Positions 8,272 to 16,566 of a DNA stretch of 64,000 bases are shown piece after piece. The notes under the pieces are model-generated. The model did no database searches. It saw only the letters and a program-made list of their open reading frames with translations, and had not been told where the DNA came from. Positions within the stretch are counted from its first letter, which is position 1, and the number at the start of each line of letters is the position of its first letter. A program made the translations under genes and the position numbers. The DNA lies in contig NZ_BDBL01000038.1 of NCBI RefSeq assembly GCF_001612965.1, positions 26,684 through 90,683 of the forward strand, written 5' to 3'. The DNA is from Nocardia kruczakiae NBRC 101016 (GTDB lineage Bacteria > Actinomycetota > Actinomycetes > Mycobacteriales > Mycobacteriaceae).

Positions 8272-9312
8272 CTACGCGACTCCGATGGGCGGGTTGACCC
8301 GCGCGAAATCCGGCAGCCGGTAGTAGGGGTAGTACGGATACGGCGGAGTCACGGCGCTGACCTTGTTCAGCCGGGCCAGTTGCCCGGGCTCGAGCTGCCA
8401 GCCGACCGCACCGAGGTTCTGACGCAACTGTTCCTCGTTGCGGGCGCCGACGATGACCGTCGCGACGGTCGGACGCGAGAGCAGCCAGTTCAGCGCGATC
8501 TGCGGTACGGACTTCCCGGTTTCGGCCGCGAGCTCGTCGAGCACATCCACGACGTCGTAGAGCAGTTCGTCGTCGACCGGCGGGCCGGCCTCGGCGGTGC
8601 GATGCAGCCGGCTACCCACCGGAAGTGGTTGTCCGCGCCGGATCTTGCCGGTCAACCGGCCCCAGCCCAGCGGGCTCCACACCACCGCGCCGACGCCCTG
8701 ATCGTGGCCGAGCGGCATCAGCTCCCATTCGTAGTCGCGGCCGACCAGCGAGTAGTAGACCTGATGGGCGACATACCGTGGATGACCGCCGCGGTCGGCG
8801 GCAGCGAGGGATTTCATGAGCTGCCAGCCCGCGAAGTTGGAGGCGCCCAGATAGCGGATCTTCCCGGCGCGCACCAGATCCGCGAGCGTGTCCAGCACCT
8901 CCTCGACCGGGGTCGCGGCGTCGAAGGCGTGCAGCTGGAACAGATCGATGTAGTCGGTGCCGAGCCGGCGCAGCGCGGCATCGACGGCCGTGATCAGGCG
9001 GGAACGTCCCGATCCGGCCTCGGCGGCTCCGGGCCCGGTGGGCAGGCCCGCCTTGGTGGACAACAGAACTCGATCCCGGCGGCCGCGGATCGCGCGGCCC
9101 AGAATCTCTTCCGAGGCGCCGTCGGAGTAGACGTCCGCGGTGTCGAACATCGTGACGCCGGCCTCGAGCGCCACATCGACCATCCGGCGCGCCTGCTGAG
9201 CGTCGGTATCGCCCCACGCGCCGAACAGTTCGCCCCGGCCCCCGAACGTGCCCGCTCCGAAGCTGAGAGCCGGGACGAGCAGACCCGAGGCACCCAATCG
9301 ACGATAGTCCAT
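8272..9312 (-). CDS. Aldo/keto reductase
   Basis: 346 residues, a TIM-barrel NADPH-dependent oxidoreductase. The catalytic tetrad is visible: Asp57 and Tyr62 in MFDTADVYSDG, Lys87 in STKAG and His128 in LFQLHAFD. ATG 9312 is chosen because AGGAG lies 6 bases upstream; a TTG at 9318 would sit directly against that ribosome site. It is divergent from a TetR gene, and repeats of a CAGTTTCATTA motif lie between them, so it is probably the main target of that repressor. The substrate is not evident. Confidence 0.9.
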   Translation of the reverse strand: MDYRRLGASGLLVPALSFGAGTFGGRGELFGAWGDTDAQQARRMVDVALEAGVTMFDTADVYSDGASEEILGRAIRGRRDRVLLSTKAGLPTGPGAAEAGSGRSRLITAVDAALRRLGTDYIDLFQLHAFDAATPVEEVLDTLADLVRAGKIRYLGASNFAGWQLMKSLAAADRGGHPRYVAHQVYYSLVGRDYEWELMPLGHDQGVGAVVWSPLGWGRLTGKIRRGQPLPVGSRLHRTAEAGPPVDDELLYDVVDVLDELAAETGKSVPQIALNWLLSRPTVATVIVGARNEEQLRQNLGAVGWQLEPGQLARLNKVSAVTPPYPYYPYYRLPDFARVNPPIGVA

Positions 9313-9326
9313 GATCAACTCCTAAC

Positions 9327-9385
9327 GGAACTGCAGTTTCATTAACAGGAGGGACGATACACTCGATTCGACACTAATGAAACTG
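9327..9385. promoter_or_regulatory. Inverted-repeat operator region between aldo/keto reductase and TetR
   Basis: CAGTTTCATTA (9334-9344) is repeated in inverse as TAATGAAACTG (9375-9385), an exact 11-bp pair 30 bases apart. The left copy also belongs to a local near-palindrome GGAACTGCAGTTTC (9327-9340). Each arm lies next to one of the divergent start regions, as expected for shared repression by the TetR gene at 9396. Confidence 0.6.
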
Positions 9386-9395
9386 GAGGACCGTT

Positions 9396-10007
9396 ATGAG
9401 CTCGGACGCTGCCGCACCCGGTTCGGTACGCCCGGGCGGTCGCACGGCGCGCGTCCGCGAATCCGTCCTGCGTGCGGCCGGGGATCTACTGGCCGAACGC
9501 GGCTTCGCCGAACTCGACCTCGCCGAGGTCGCGGCCCGCGCGGAGGTCGGCAAGACGACCGTCTACCGCCGCTGGCGCACCCCGGCCGGGCTGGTGGCGG
9601 ACATGCTCACCGATATGGCGGAAACCTCACTGCCGCACGCCGATACCGGATCGCTGCGCGGCGACCTCACCGCCAATGCCCGCCTCGTCGCGCGCACCCT
9701 GACCGATCCGCGCCAGGGTCCGCTGTTCAAAGCCCTTGTCGCCGCGGCCATCTGCGATCCGGAAACCACCGCGGCCCTGCACCGGTTCTACGATGTGCGC
9801 ATCACCGAATGGGAGCCGTGCGTCACGGCCGCGGTCGAACGCGGCGAAGTCGGACCCGGAACCGATGCGCGCGCGGTCGTTTCCGCCGTTTCCGCCCCGC
9901 TCTATTACCGCTTCCTGGTCTCGGGCGACCCGATCGACGATGCCGCGGCCGTGACCGCCGCCGAAGCCGCGACGACAGCGGCCGCCGCGGGCCTGTTCAT
10001 TCGATGA
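9396..10007 (+). CDS. TetR/AcrR-family transcriptional regulator
   Basis: 203 residues. The helix-turn-helix is at about 42-60 (LAEVAARAEVGKTTVYRRW), followed by a TetR C-terminal domain of the type with conserved FYDVRITEWEP-like helices. The ATG has GGAGG 6 bases upstream. It is divergent from the aldo/keto reductase and probably controls that gene and itself through the inverted repeat between them. The ligand is unknown. Confidence 0.87.
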   Translation: MSSDAAAPGSVRPGGRTARVRESVLRAAGDLLAERGFAELDLAEVAARAEVGKTTVYRRWRTPAGLVADMLTDMAETSLPHADTGSLRGDLTANARLVARTLTDPRQGPLFKALVAAAICDPETTAALHRFYDVRITEWEPCVTAAVERGEVGPGTDARAVVSAVSAPLYYRFLVSGDPIDDAAAVTAAEAATTAAAAGLFIR

Positions 10008-10085
10008 GACCGGCCGGGCGGACCTCGCTCGGCGCGACCGGAGGTCGAACCCGCTCGGCGGCGGGTCCGGAGTCGAACAGGGCGC

Positions 10086-10667
10086 TCAGACCTGCCGGTA
10101 CGGGTCGCGCCCGGTCAAGCCGAGCAGCCGCTCCCACGGTGAGGCATCGGCCGGAACCTCCACCACCGGGCCGAACAGACCGGGAGTGCCTTCGCGCGGC
10201 GTATCGCGAAACTGCTCCAGCAGCACCGCGACATCCTTGTCGGCCGGCTCGAAGCGGCGGCCGGTGGCACAGGCCAGGTCCCAACTGTGCATCACCACCT
10301 CGTTCAGGGCGAATCCGGCCATCACGGGCGCCGGAGCGGTGACGCCGCCGACCTCGGTATCGCCCTCCCAGGCGGCCGGGTCGCGCCACGCCTCGGTGAG
10401 GGCTTTCAACTGCGTGGTGATCAGCTCACTCCACCCGTCCGGCAGATCGACATCCGGCGCCTGCTGCGGCGGCGCGGAGCGGCCGACGCCTTCCTTGGTG
10501 GCACCCTGGCGGAATCCTTCGGTGAATCCGAGGGTGTGGAACAGCAGATCCCGCACGCTGACCCCCGGGCTCGGGGTCGCGGCGCTCAGATCGTCCGCAC
10601 CGATGCCGCTGATGATCTCGGTCATCGCGTCGGTGGCGCTCTCCAGATCGAAGTGGGGTGTCGCCAT
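10086..10667 (-). CDS. TIGR03086-type DinB-fold protein (mycothiol maleylpyruvate isomerase-like)
   Basis: 193 residues from ATG 10667, which has GGAGGAGGAC just upstream. The N-terminal four-helix bundle shows the conserved pattern RDLLFHTLGFTEGF and, near residue 120, ALNEVVMHSWDLACATG, whose histidines form the metal site of the DinB/maleylpyruvate isomerase superfamily. Members are mycothiol-linked or of unknown function in actinobacteria. The gene stands alone between TetR and a small acidic protein. No specific reaction can be assigned. Confidence 0.8.
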   Translation of the reverse strand: MATPHFDLESATDAMTEIISGIGADDLSAATPSPGVSVRDLLFHTLGFTEGFRQGATKEGVGRSAPPQQAPDVDLPDGWSELITTQLKALTEAWRDPAAWEGDTEVGGVTAPAPVMAGFALNEVVMHSWDLACATGRRFEPADKDVAVLLEQFRDTPREGTPGLFGPVVEVPADASPWERLLGLTGRDPYRQV

Positions 10668-10850
10668 GTGGTCCTCCTCCGAATACGGCCTGTACCGGCA
10701 CAGGCACTCATAGAGAGGACGAGGCGGGCCACCCGGATTCATCGGCGGCCGGACACGAGCGGGTTGCCAGCCGCACGAGGTGAGGGCATCCTCGACAGTG
10801 CCGGATCGCGATATCCGGCAAGTCGGACCCCCAGCGGAAGGGAGCAACCG

Positions 10851-11054
10851 ATGACCGATCGCACCACCGACACCACCTCCGTCGATATGGTTCCGGAGGC
10901 CGACCAGCTGGATCAGCATCTCGAGGTGGCACCGGACGAACCCGAATTCGACGCACCGGCCGTCGACCGCGAAGCCGCCGAGGCCGACCTCATCGAGCAG
11001 TCGATTCCCGTGCCGCTCGACGACGAATACGACGAGCCCGAGGCCGGTTACTGA
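10851..11054 (+). CDS. Small acidic protein, unknown
   Basis: 67 residues with a strongly acidic composition (repeated D/E, no Cys, almost no aromatic residues) and no membrane segment, likely disordered. ATG 10851 follows GGAAGGGAGC, a good ribosome site. The C-terminus IPVPLDDEYDEPEAGY resembles short acidic actinobacterial proteins of unknown role. It converges on menD, with the reiterated-stop repeat of menD between them. Confidence 0.65.
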   Translation: MTDRTTDTTSVDMVPEADQLDQHLEVAPDEPEFDAPAVDREAAEADLIEQSIPVPLDDEYDEPEAGY

Positions 11055-11071
11055 GCTGTCCGGTGACCGGC

Positions 11072-11116
11072 CTATTCGGTACCGGTCTATTCGGTACCGG
11101 TCTATTCGATGCCGGC
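11072..11116 (-). repeat. Three 15-bp tandem units carrying the menD stop codon
   Basis: On the plus strand CTATTCGGTACCGGT occurs at 11072-11086 and 11087-11101, followed by the variant CTATTCGATGCCGGC (11102-11116), which is the end of menD. Read on the minus strand, each unit contains TAG in the menD frame, so the stop codon is present three times in a row. Confidence 0.85.
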
Positions 11117-12724
11117 GCGCACCGCGGCATGCAACTCGCGCAGACTGGATCGCTCGGTCGCGACCTCCAGCACGCGAATGCCGTGGGCGTGCCCGGTCAT
11201 TTCCACCGCCAGTTCGGCCGGGTCGACCTGCCGATGCGGAATTCGGTAGGCGGCGCACAGCGCCGCCAGATCCATCCCGTGCGGGGTGCCGAAGATGCGC
11301 TCGAAGACGCCGGCGTACTGCGGATCACCCTGTTCGAGCAGTTCGAAGATGCCGCCGCCGTCGTCGTTGGCGACCACGATCGTCAGATCCGCCGGGCGCG
11401 GCTCCCCCGGACCGATCAGCAGGCCGGAGGCGTCGTGCAGGAAGGTCAGGTCGCCGATCAGCGCGAAGGTCCGGCCGGGATGGCTCAGGGCCGCGCCGAC
11501 CGCGGTGGACACCGTGCCGTCGATACCGGCCACGCCCCGATTGGACAGCACCTTCACGCCGGGACGCGGATGCGACACCAGCGCCGCGTCCCGCACCGGA
11601 TTCGAGGCGCCGAGCAGTAGCTGGTCGCCCTCGCGCAGGGCGTCCATCACCACCGAGGCCACATGCAGGCCGGTCGGCTTGGGATGACGGGCGAGTTCGG
11701 TGCGGACCGCGCGGCACGCCATCGCGTCGAGTTCGCGGCACCGCTCGAGCCATTCCGGGCGCGGCGCCCCCGAGGTGACCGCGCGAGTGCCGGTGCCGAC
11801 GACATTGCCGGACACATCGGGCCAGCGCGGCCCGGTGGTCAGCGCGAAGACGGTGACATCCGGATCGGCCAGCACCTTCGACACCTGCCGATGCAGCGTC
11901 GGCCGGCCGGTGATGACGGCCTGGCGCGGCTTCAACAGGGGCAGCGCCAGCGGATGCAGGGCGGGGCCGGGCATCGCGGCGGTGGGTTCGGCGACCGTGG
12001 GCAGCTGCGCCAGCTCGGCGCGATAGCCCGCGCCGTGACCGGAGATGACGACGGTATCGAGCGTCAGGTCGATGTCCAGCGGTACGTCCAGGGTCGCGTA
12101 CTGGGTTTCGGTCCACGGCGCGTCACCGGCGCGCCCGGCCGGAATCGGCTCGCCGGCAACGGCATCGGGGACCAGCGGCTCGCGCAGCGGAATGTCGAAG
12201 TGCACGGGCCCGGCATTGCCGGACCGGGTGCCGCGCGCGGCGGCCAGGACACGACAGACCGCGGCCCGCCACACACTGTTCTGACTGCGGTAATCCGGTT
12301 CCGCTTCGGCCAGGCCCAGGCTGATCGCGGCCCGCACCTGACTGCCGAACAGGCCGAACTGCTCGACGGTCTGGTTGGCGCCGCTGCCCAGCATCTCGTA
12401 GGGCCGGTTGGCGCTGAGCACGATCAGCGGCTGCCGGGCGTAGTTGGCCTCCAGCACCGCGGGCCCGAGGTTGGCCACGGCGGTTCCCGAGGTCATCACG
12501 ACCGGCACCGGCGCCCCGGTGGACACCGCCATGCCGACCGCGAGGAATCCGGCGGTCCGCTCGTCGATGCGCATATGCAGTCGCAGCCGCCCCGCCGCAT
12601 CGGCCGCCTGCAGCGCGAAGGCCAGCGGCGCGTTGCGCGAGCCCGGGCACAGCACGACATCGCGCACACCCCCGCGCACCAGCTCGTCCACCACGACCTG
12701 GGCCTGTGCTGTCGATGGATTCAC
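11102..12724 (-). CDS. menD: 2-succinyl-5-enolpyruvyl-6-hydroxy-3-cyclohexene-1-carboxylate synthase
   Basis: 540 residues. A thiamine-diphosphate enzyme that joins isochorismate and 2-oxoglutarate in menaquinone synthesis. The N-terminus LCPGSRNAPLAFAL and the catalytic Glu55 in RIDERTAGF are typical of MenD, as is the ThDP/metal motif GDLTFLHD near residue 430. Start is GTG 12724; there is no clear ribosome site, so the message may be leaderless. It is divergent from the iron-regulated siderophore-interacting gene. In M. tuberculosis menD lies close to menG; here about 7 kb separates them. Confidence 0.94.
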   Translation of the reverse strand: MNPSTAQAQVVVDELVRGGVRDVVLCPGSRNAPLAFALQAADAAGRLRLHMRIDERTAGFLAVGMAVSTGAPVPVVMTSGTAVANLGPAVLEANYARQPLIVLSANRPYEMLGSGANQTVEQFGLFGSQVRAAISLGLAEAEPDYRSQNSVWRAAVCRVLAAARGTRSGNAGPVHFDIPLREPLVPDAVAGEPIPAGRAGDAPWTETQYATLDVPLDIDLTLDTVVISGHGAGYRAELAQLPTVAEPTAAMPGPALHPLALPLLKPRQAVITGRPTLHRQVSKVLADPDVTVFALTTGPRWPDVSGNVVGTGTRAVTSGAPRPEWLERCRELDAMACRAVRTELARHPKPTGLHVASVVMDALREGDQLLLGASNPVRDAALVSHPRPGVKVLSNRGVAGIDGTVSTAVGAALSHPGRTFALIGDLTFLHDASGLLIGPGEPRPADLTIVVANDDGGGIFELLEQGDPQYAGVFERIFGTPHGMDLAALCAAYRIPHRQVDPAELAVEMTGHAHGIRVLEVATERSSLRELHAAVRAGIE

Positions 12725-12789
12725 ATCCCCAGACTGTCAGACCTTCCGGCCGAAGGGCACGTCGACCCGCTCACACCCTGTTCATCGAG

Positions 12790-12808
12790 TTAGGTTTTGC
12801 TAACCTAA
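12790..12808. promoter_or_regulatory. IdeR/DtxR iron box
   Basis: TTAGGTTTTGCTAACCTAA matches the 19-bp consensus TTAGGTTAGGCTAACCTAA at 17 positions. It ends 5 bases before the ATG of the siderophore-interacting protein and covers the -10 region, so iron-loaded IdeR should block transcription. A leaderless start is likely. Confidence 0.9.
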
Positions 12809-12813
12809 TACTC

Positions 12814-13638
12814 ATGGCCAAGCCGACCAAGTACGTCAAGCCCGCGGAGCGGCGGATCCTCACCGCCGAGGTGCTGGCGAACAAGCGGATCAGTCCGAAT
12901 TTCGTGCGGGTGACACTCGGCGGCGCCGGCCTCGCCGAGTTCACCCCGATGGGATTCGACCAGTGGTTCCGGCTCTTCCTGCCGCGCGCCGGTGAACTGC
13001 GGCTGCCCTCGGCGGCGAGCAATCTCTGGTACGCGCAGTGGCTGATGATGAGCAAGGAGCACCGCCCGGTGGTGCGCAACTACACCGTGCGCGAGTTCCG
13101 GCCGGCCGGCCAGGGAGAATTCGGCGACACCGCCGAGCTGGACATCGATTTCGCCATGCACGGCGAGCACACCCCCGCCTGCGGGTGGGCGGCGAACACC
13201 ACCCCGGGCACCGCGGTGGGACTGCTCGACGAGGGCATCATGTACCAACCGCCGCAACACGGTTCGTGGTCGCTGCTGGTGGGCGACGAGAGCGCCCTGC
13301 CGGCGATCGCCGGAATCCTGCGGTCGGCGCCGCGGGATCTGCGAGGTGCGGCGTATCTGGAGATCACCCACCCCGACGATGCGCAGGATCTGGGCGAACC
13401 CGAAGGGGTCGTGGTGAATTGGCTGGTCCGCGGCGATCCGGAGGCCGAGATCGGCAGTCTCGCATTGGCAGCCGCGCGGGCGGGAGACATCCCGGCGAGC
13501 GGGGTCTACGCCTTCGTGGCGGGAGAACAGAAGCTGGCCTCCGGCCTGCGGCGACATCTCGCGAACGAGCGCGGAATCGCCAAGGCGGACATCACTTTCA
13601 CCGGCTACTGGCGGTTCGGGAAGTCGGCGCCAGGCTGA
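12814..13638 (+). CDS. Siderophore-interacting protein (FAD/NAD(P)H ferric-siderophore reductase)
   Basis: 274 residues of the SIP/ViuB family. The FAD-binding barrel includes the RxYTxR-type motif NYTVREF near residue 90, and the C-terminal half has the NAD(P)H-binding SIP domain (LLVGDESALPAIAGIL). It reduces ferric siderophores in the cytoplasm to release Fe(II). The iron box directly before the ATG gives strong support for expression under iron starvation. No siderophore synthesis or uptake genes are next to it. Confidence 0.92.
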   Translation: MAKPTKYVKPAERRILTAEVLANKRISPNFVRVTLGGAGLAEFTPMGFDQWFRLFLPRAGELRLPSAASNLWYAQWLMMSKEHRPVVRNYTVREFRPAGQGEFGDTAELDIDFAMHGEHTPACGWAANTTPGTAVGLLDEGIMYQPPQHGSWSLLVGDESALPAIAGILRSAPRDLRGAAYLEITHPDDAQDLGEPEGVVVNWLVRGDPEAEIGSLALAAARAGDIPASGVYAFVAGEQKLASGLRRHLANERGIAKADITFTGYWRFGKSAPG

Positions 13639-13648
13639 TCGACACCGC

Positions 13649-13678
13649 GCGACGCGGGTGGATGCGACGCGGGTGGAT
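13649..13678 (+). repeat. 15-bp direct tandem repeat
   Basis: GCGACGCGGGTGGAT occurs twice back to back (13649-13663 and 13664-13678), 10 bases after the siderophore-interacting gene stop. The rest of the 149-base gap holds nothing else recognised. Confidence 0.8.
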
Positions 13679-13787
13679 GCGGACGGGACCCGCGACGCTC
13701 ACCTCGTGCCGTCGCGGCCCCCGCCGTCCGGCATCCGGGGATCACACTCCATCCGGATGCCGAACGACGAGGTCGTAGAACCGCAAC

Positions 13788-14234
13788 TCAGCCGGCGTGC
13801 CGCTGGACCAGGTCGCCGACGCGCGGGAGCGCCTCGACCACATGCTTTTTCGCCGACGAACGCAGCGACGAGTACGCCTTCTTCAGCGCCGGCCGCGACG
13901 AGGCCTCGGCACGCGCGTCGGTCACCGCGAGCAGCGACTCGGCAACCTCGTCGGAGTTGGCGACCAGCAGATCGGCAAACGAGCCGCTACCCGACGCCTG
14001 GTACTGGGCCCAGTACGGTTCCAGCCGCTCGACGAACTTGGGTGCGAACGACTCCAGCGCGTCCGAGACGATGGTCGGGCTGACCTTCTTCACCGCGGCG
14101 TAGCCGCCCTTCACGGCCAGGCCCGATGCACCCCCCTTATCGGACACCTCCGCATCCAGAACCTCCTGGGCGTCGGCCAGGAAGGCCGGGCGTTTGGCGT
14201 CATCGAGCAGGGATTCAGACAGTGCTGCAACCAC
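13788..14234 (-). CDS. DUF6918-type helical protein
   Basis: 148 residues, mostly helical, no signal peptide or membrane span. The start MVAALSESLLDDAKRP, the middle KGGYAAVKKVSP and the basic C-terminus are features of a short actinobacterial family that I recall as DUF6918; its function is unknown. AGGAACCTGAAAGTG precedes the ATG. It stands alone, minus strand, between two short gaps. Confidence 0.7.
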   Translation of the reverse strand: MVAALSESLLDDAKRPAFLADAQEVLDAEVSDKGGASGLAVKGGYAAVKKVSPTIVSDALESFAPKFVERLEPYWAQYQASGSGSFADLLVANSDEVAESLLAVTDARAEASSRPALKKAYSSLRSSAKKHVVEALPRVGDLVQRHAG

Positions 14235-14321
14235 TTTCAGGTTCCTCCGGATAGTTTTTCGATGAGCGAGCGCGGGTAACTATACGCATCGGACGCACCG
14301 GACACACCGTCCTCTCGCCGA

Positions 14322-14978
14322 CTACGGCTGCCAGGGCAGCAACTGCACCATGAGCCCTTCACAATCGGCGAGCAACGTTTCGGATTCGTCGCGCAGTCGC
14401 GCGGAGACGAAAGTCTTGCGCCCGTCCACCCGATCGACGGTTCCCTCGACCGTCAGCGGCGTCTCCAGCGGCGTCACCTTGCGGTAGTTGACGTGCAGAA
14501 ACGCGGTGCGGCTGATCGGCCGGCCGGCGTAGTGCACCAGCGAGCCGAACAGATCGTCGAACAGCAGCGGCAGCACGCCGCCGTGCACGGCGTTGTTGCC
14601 GCCGAGGTGATACCGGCGGAATTCGCCGCGCATCCGGACTCCCGTGGGACCGGCCTCGGTCATCACCCACGGCGGCAGCAGCAGGCTGCCACGCCCCGGC
14701 AGCGCCGGCACTCGTCCCGACGGGCCCTGCAGTTCCGGTGCGCGATAGGGCGCGAGCAGTTCGGCCAAGGCGTTCGCCTGGGCGAGGGCCTGCCCGAACA
14801 CCTCGTCGGGACAGTCGACGGAGACGGTGAGGTCCTGGAGCGTGCGCATCGCCTCCAGGAACGGCGCGTAGTTCGCGCCGAGTTCGGCCTCCTCCACCTT
14901 GGGAAATCCGCCGTGCTTCTCGTACCGATCGGCATCGACCGCACTGGTGTCGATCGCCGGTTCCGCGCGCTCACTCAT
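14322..14978 (-). CDS. PaaI-family hotdog thioesterase
   Basis: 218 residues. The C-terminal hotdog domain shows the PaaI pattern GGNNAVHGGVLPLLFDDLFG (about residues 125-144), with the Asn/His-Gly-Gly and Asp typical of the active site. The N-terminal 100 residues are a helical extension. It is divergent from menB. Hydrolysis of DHNA-CoA to DHNA, the step after MenB, needs a hotdog thioesterase in some bacteria, so a role there is attractive, but the sequence alone does not show it. Confidence 0.8.
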   Translation of the reverse strand: MSERAEPAIDTSAVDADRYEKHGGFPKVEEAELGANYAPFLEAMRTLQDLTVSVDCPDEVFGQALAQANALAELLAPYRAPELQGPSGRVPALPGRGSLLLPPWVMTEAGPTGVRMRGEFRRYHLGGNNAVHGGVLPLLFDDLFGSLVHYAGRPISRTAFLHVNYRKVTPLETPLTVEGTVDRVDGRKTFVSARLRDESETLLADCEGLMVQLLPWQP

Positions 14979-15116
14979 ACCTGCACGGTAACGCCAGTTC
15001 TTACACCGTCCAACCCAACCCGTCGGTAGCTCGCCGGTTCCGCGACGTACCGGACGAACCTCACATTCGCGGCGGCCGGCCCGGCGCGGGCGAGCAGCCG
15101 GTGACGGGTGGGGTGC

Positions 15117-16022
15117 ATGATGGCTCGGGTGACGTTCAATCCGAAACTCTGGGAGCCCGTCGCGGGTTTCGAGGACCTGACCGACATCACCTATCACCGG
15201 CACATCGAGCAGGGCACCGTCCGCGTGGCCTTCGATCGCCCGGAGGTGCGCAACGCCTTCCGGCCGCACACCGTCGACGAGCTGTACCGCGCGCTCGACC
15301 ACGCGCGGATGACGCCGGACGTGGGTGCGGTCCTGCTCACCGGGAACGGCCCCAGCCCCAAGGACGGCGGATGGGCGTTCTGCTCCGGCGGCGATCAGCG
15401 CATCCGCGGGCGCAGCGGATATCAGTACGCCGACGGCGAGACCGCCGACACCGTCGACCAGGCCCGCGCCGGACGCCTGCACATCCTCGAGGTGCAGCGG
15501 CTGATCCGGTTCATGCCGAAGGTGGTCATCGCGCTGGTCAACGGCTGGGCGGCCGGTGGCGGGCACAGCCTGCACGTGGTCTGCGACCTGACCCTGGCCA
15601 GCCGCGAGCACGCCCGGTTCAAGCAGACCGACGCCGATGTGGGCAGCTTCGACGGCGGCTACGGCAGCGCCTACCTGGCGAAGATGGTCGGACAGAAATT
15701 CGCCCGGGAGATCTTCTTCCTGGGCCGCCCCTACACCGCCGAGCAGATGCACCACATGGGTGCGGTGAACGCGGTCGTCGACCACGACCGGCTCGAGGAC
15801 GAGGCGCTGGAGTGGACCGCCGACATCCTCGCGAAATCGCCGCAGGCCCAGCGCATGCTCAAATACGCGTTCAACCTGACCGACGACGGCCTGGTGGGCC
15901 AGCAGCTCTTCGCCGGGGAGGCGACCCGCCTCGCCTACATGACCGACGAGGCGGTCGAGGGCCGCGACGCGTTCCTGGAGAAGCGCAAGCCGGACTGGAG
16001 TCCCTACCCGTACCACTTCTGA
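15117..16022 (+). CDS. menB: 1,4-dihydroxy-2-naphthoyl-CoA synthase
   Basis: 301 residues, crotonase fold. It closes the second ring of menaquinone from O-succinylbenzoyl-CoA. The MenB-specific stretch GWAFCSGGDQRIRGRSGYQY, the oxyanion/active-site run GWAAGGGHSLHVVCDL and the C-terminal SPYPYHF are present, and it is closely similar to the mycobacterial enzyme as I recall it. The start is uncertain among GTG 15108 and ATGs 15117 and 15120; the weak ribosome site GACGGGTGGGG favours 15117 or 15120. Confidence 0.94.
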   Translation: MMARVTFNPKLWEPVAGFEDLTDITYHRHIEQGTVRVAFDRPEVRNAFRPHTVDELYRALDHARMTPDVGAVLLTGNGPSPKDGGWAFCSGGDQRIRGRSGYQYADGETADTVDQARAGRLHILEVQRLIRFMPKVVIALVNGWAAGGGHSLHVVCDLTLASREHARFKQTDADVGSFDGGYGSAYLAKMVGQKFAREIFFLGRPYTAEQMHHMGAVNAVVDHDRLEDEALEWTADILAKSPQAQRMLKYAFNLTDDGLVGQQLFAGEATRLAYMTDEAVEGRDAFLEKRKPDWSPYPYHF

Positions 16023-16077
16023 GCAGGGCTTCCGGCCGGACCTCGGGAAGCGGCCACTCGTCCCGAGCCCGTCCCTC

Positions 16078-16083
16078 TAGGCT
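16078..16083 (+). promoter_or_regulatory. -10 hexamer for leaderless VOC gene
   Basis: TAGGCT ends 6 bases before the GTG at 16090, with no ribosome site. It is the same arrangement as before menG and menA. Confidence 0.5.
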
Positions 16084-16089
16084 CGATTC

Positions 16090-16485
16090 GTGGACATCCT
16101 CAGCAGTCGAATCATCCTGCGGCCGAGCGATTACGAACGCACGCTGGCGTTCTACCGGGACGGGCTCGAGTTGGCGATCGCGCGGGAGTATCCGGGCGGC
16201 ACGGTGTTCTTCGCCGGGCAATCGCTGATCGAGGTGGCCGCACACGGACGCGACGAGACGGCCCCGGCCGGTTTCGCGGGCGCTGTCTGGTTGCAGGTAC
16301 GCAACGCGCGTATCGCGGCCACGGAATTGGCGACCCGGGGAGTCCCGATCGATCGCCCGCCCGTGCGGGAACCCTGGGGTCTGATCGAGATGTGGCTGCG
16401 CGATCCGGACGGCGTTCCGATCGTGCTGGTGGAGGTGCCCGCCGACCATCCGATCCGGCGCGACACCCGCAAGCCGCCGGAATGA
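16090..16485 (+). CDS. VOC/glyoxalase-family protein
   Basis: 131 residues with one full vicinal-oxygen-chelate domain (paired beta-alpha-beta-beta-beta modules; motifs YERTLAFYRDGLEL and LIEMWLRDPDGVPIVLVEV). The final Glu of the DPDG..ivlvE motif is a usual metal ligand. The gene sits between menB and pit exactly where M. tuberculosis has Rv0546c. Function unknown; it may act as a small dioxygenase, isomerase or binding protein. Confidence 0.82.
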   Translation: MDILSSRIILRPSDYERTLAFYRDGLELAIAREYPGGTVFFAGQSLIEVAAHGRDETAPAGFAGAVWLQVRNARIAATELATRGVPIDRPPVREPWGLIEMWLRDPDGVPIVLVEVPADHPIRRDTRKPPE

Positions 16486-16566
16486 CCCCGCCTTACCATC
16501 CCGGTTCGTCCGACATGTCGGGAACCTGGCCAACGCATTAACGGAGCGATAACGCACACTGGAGGC

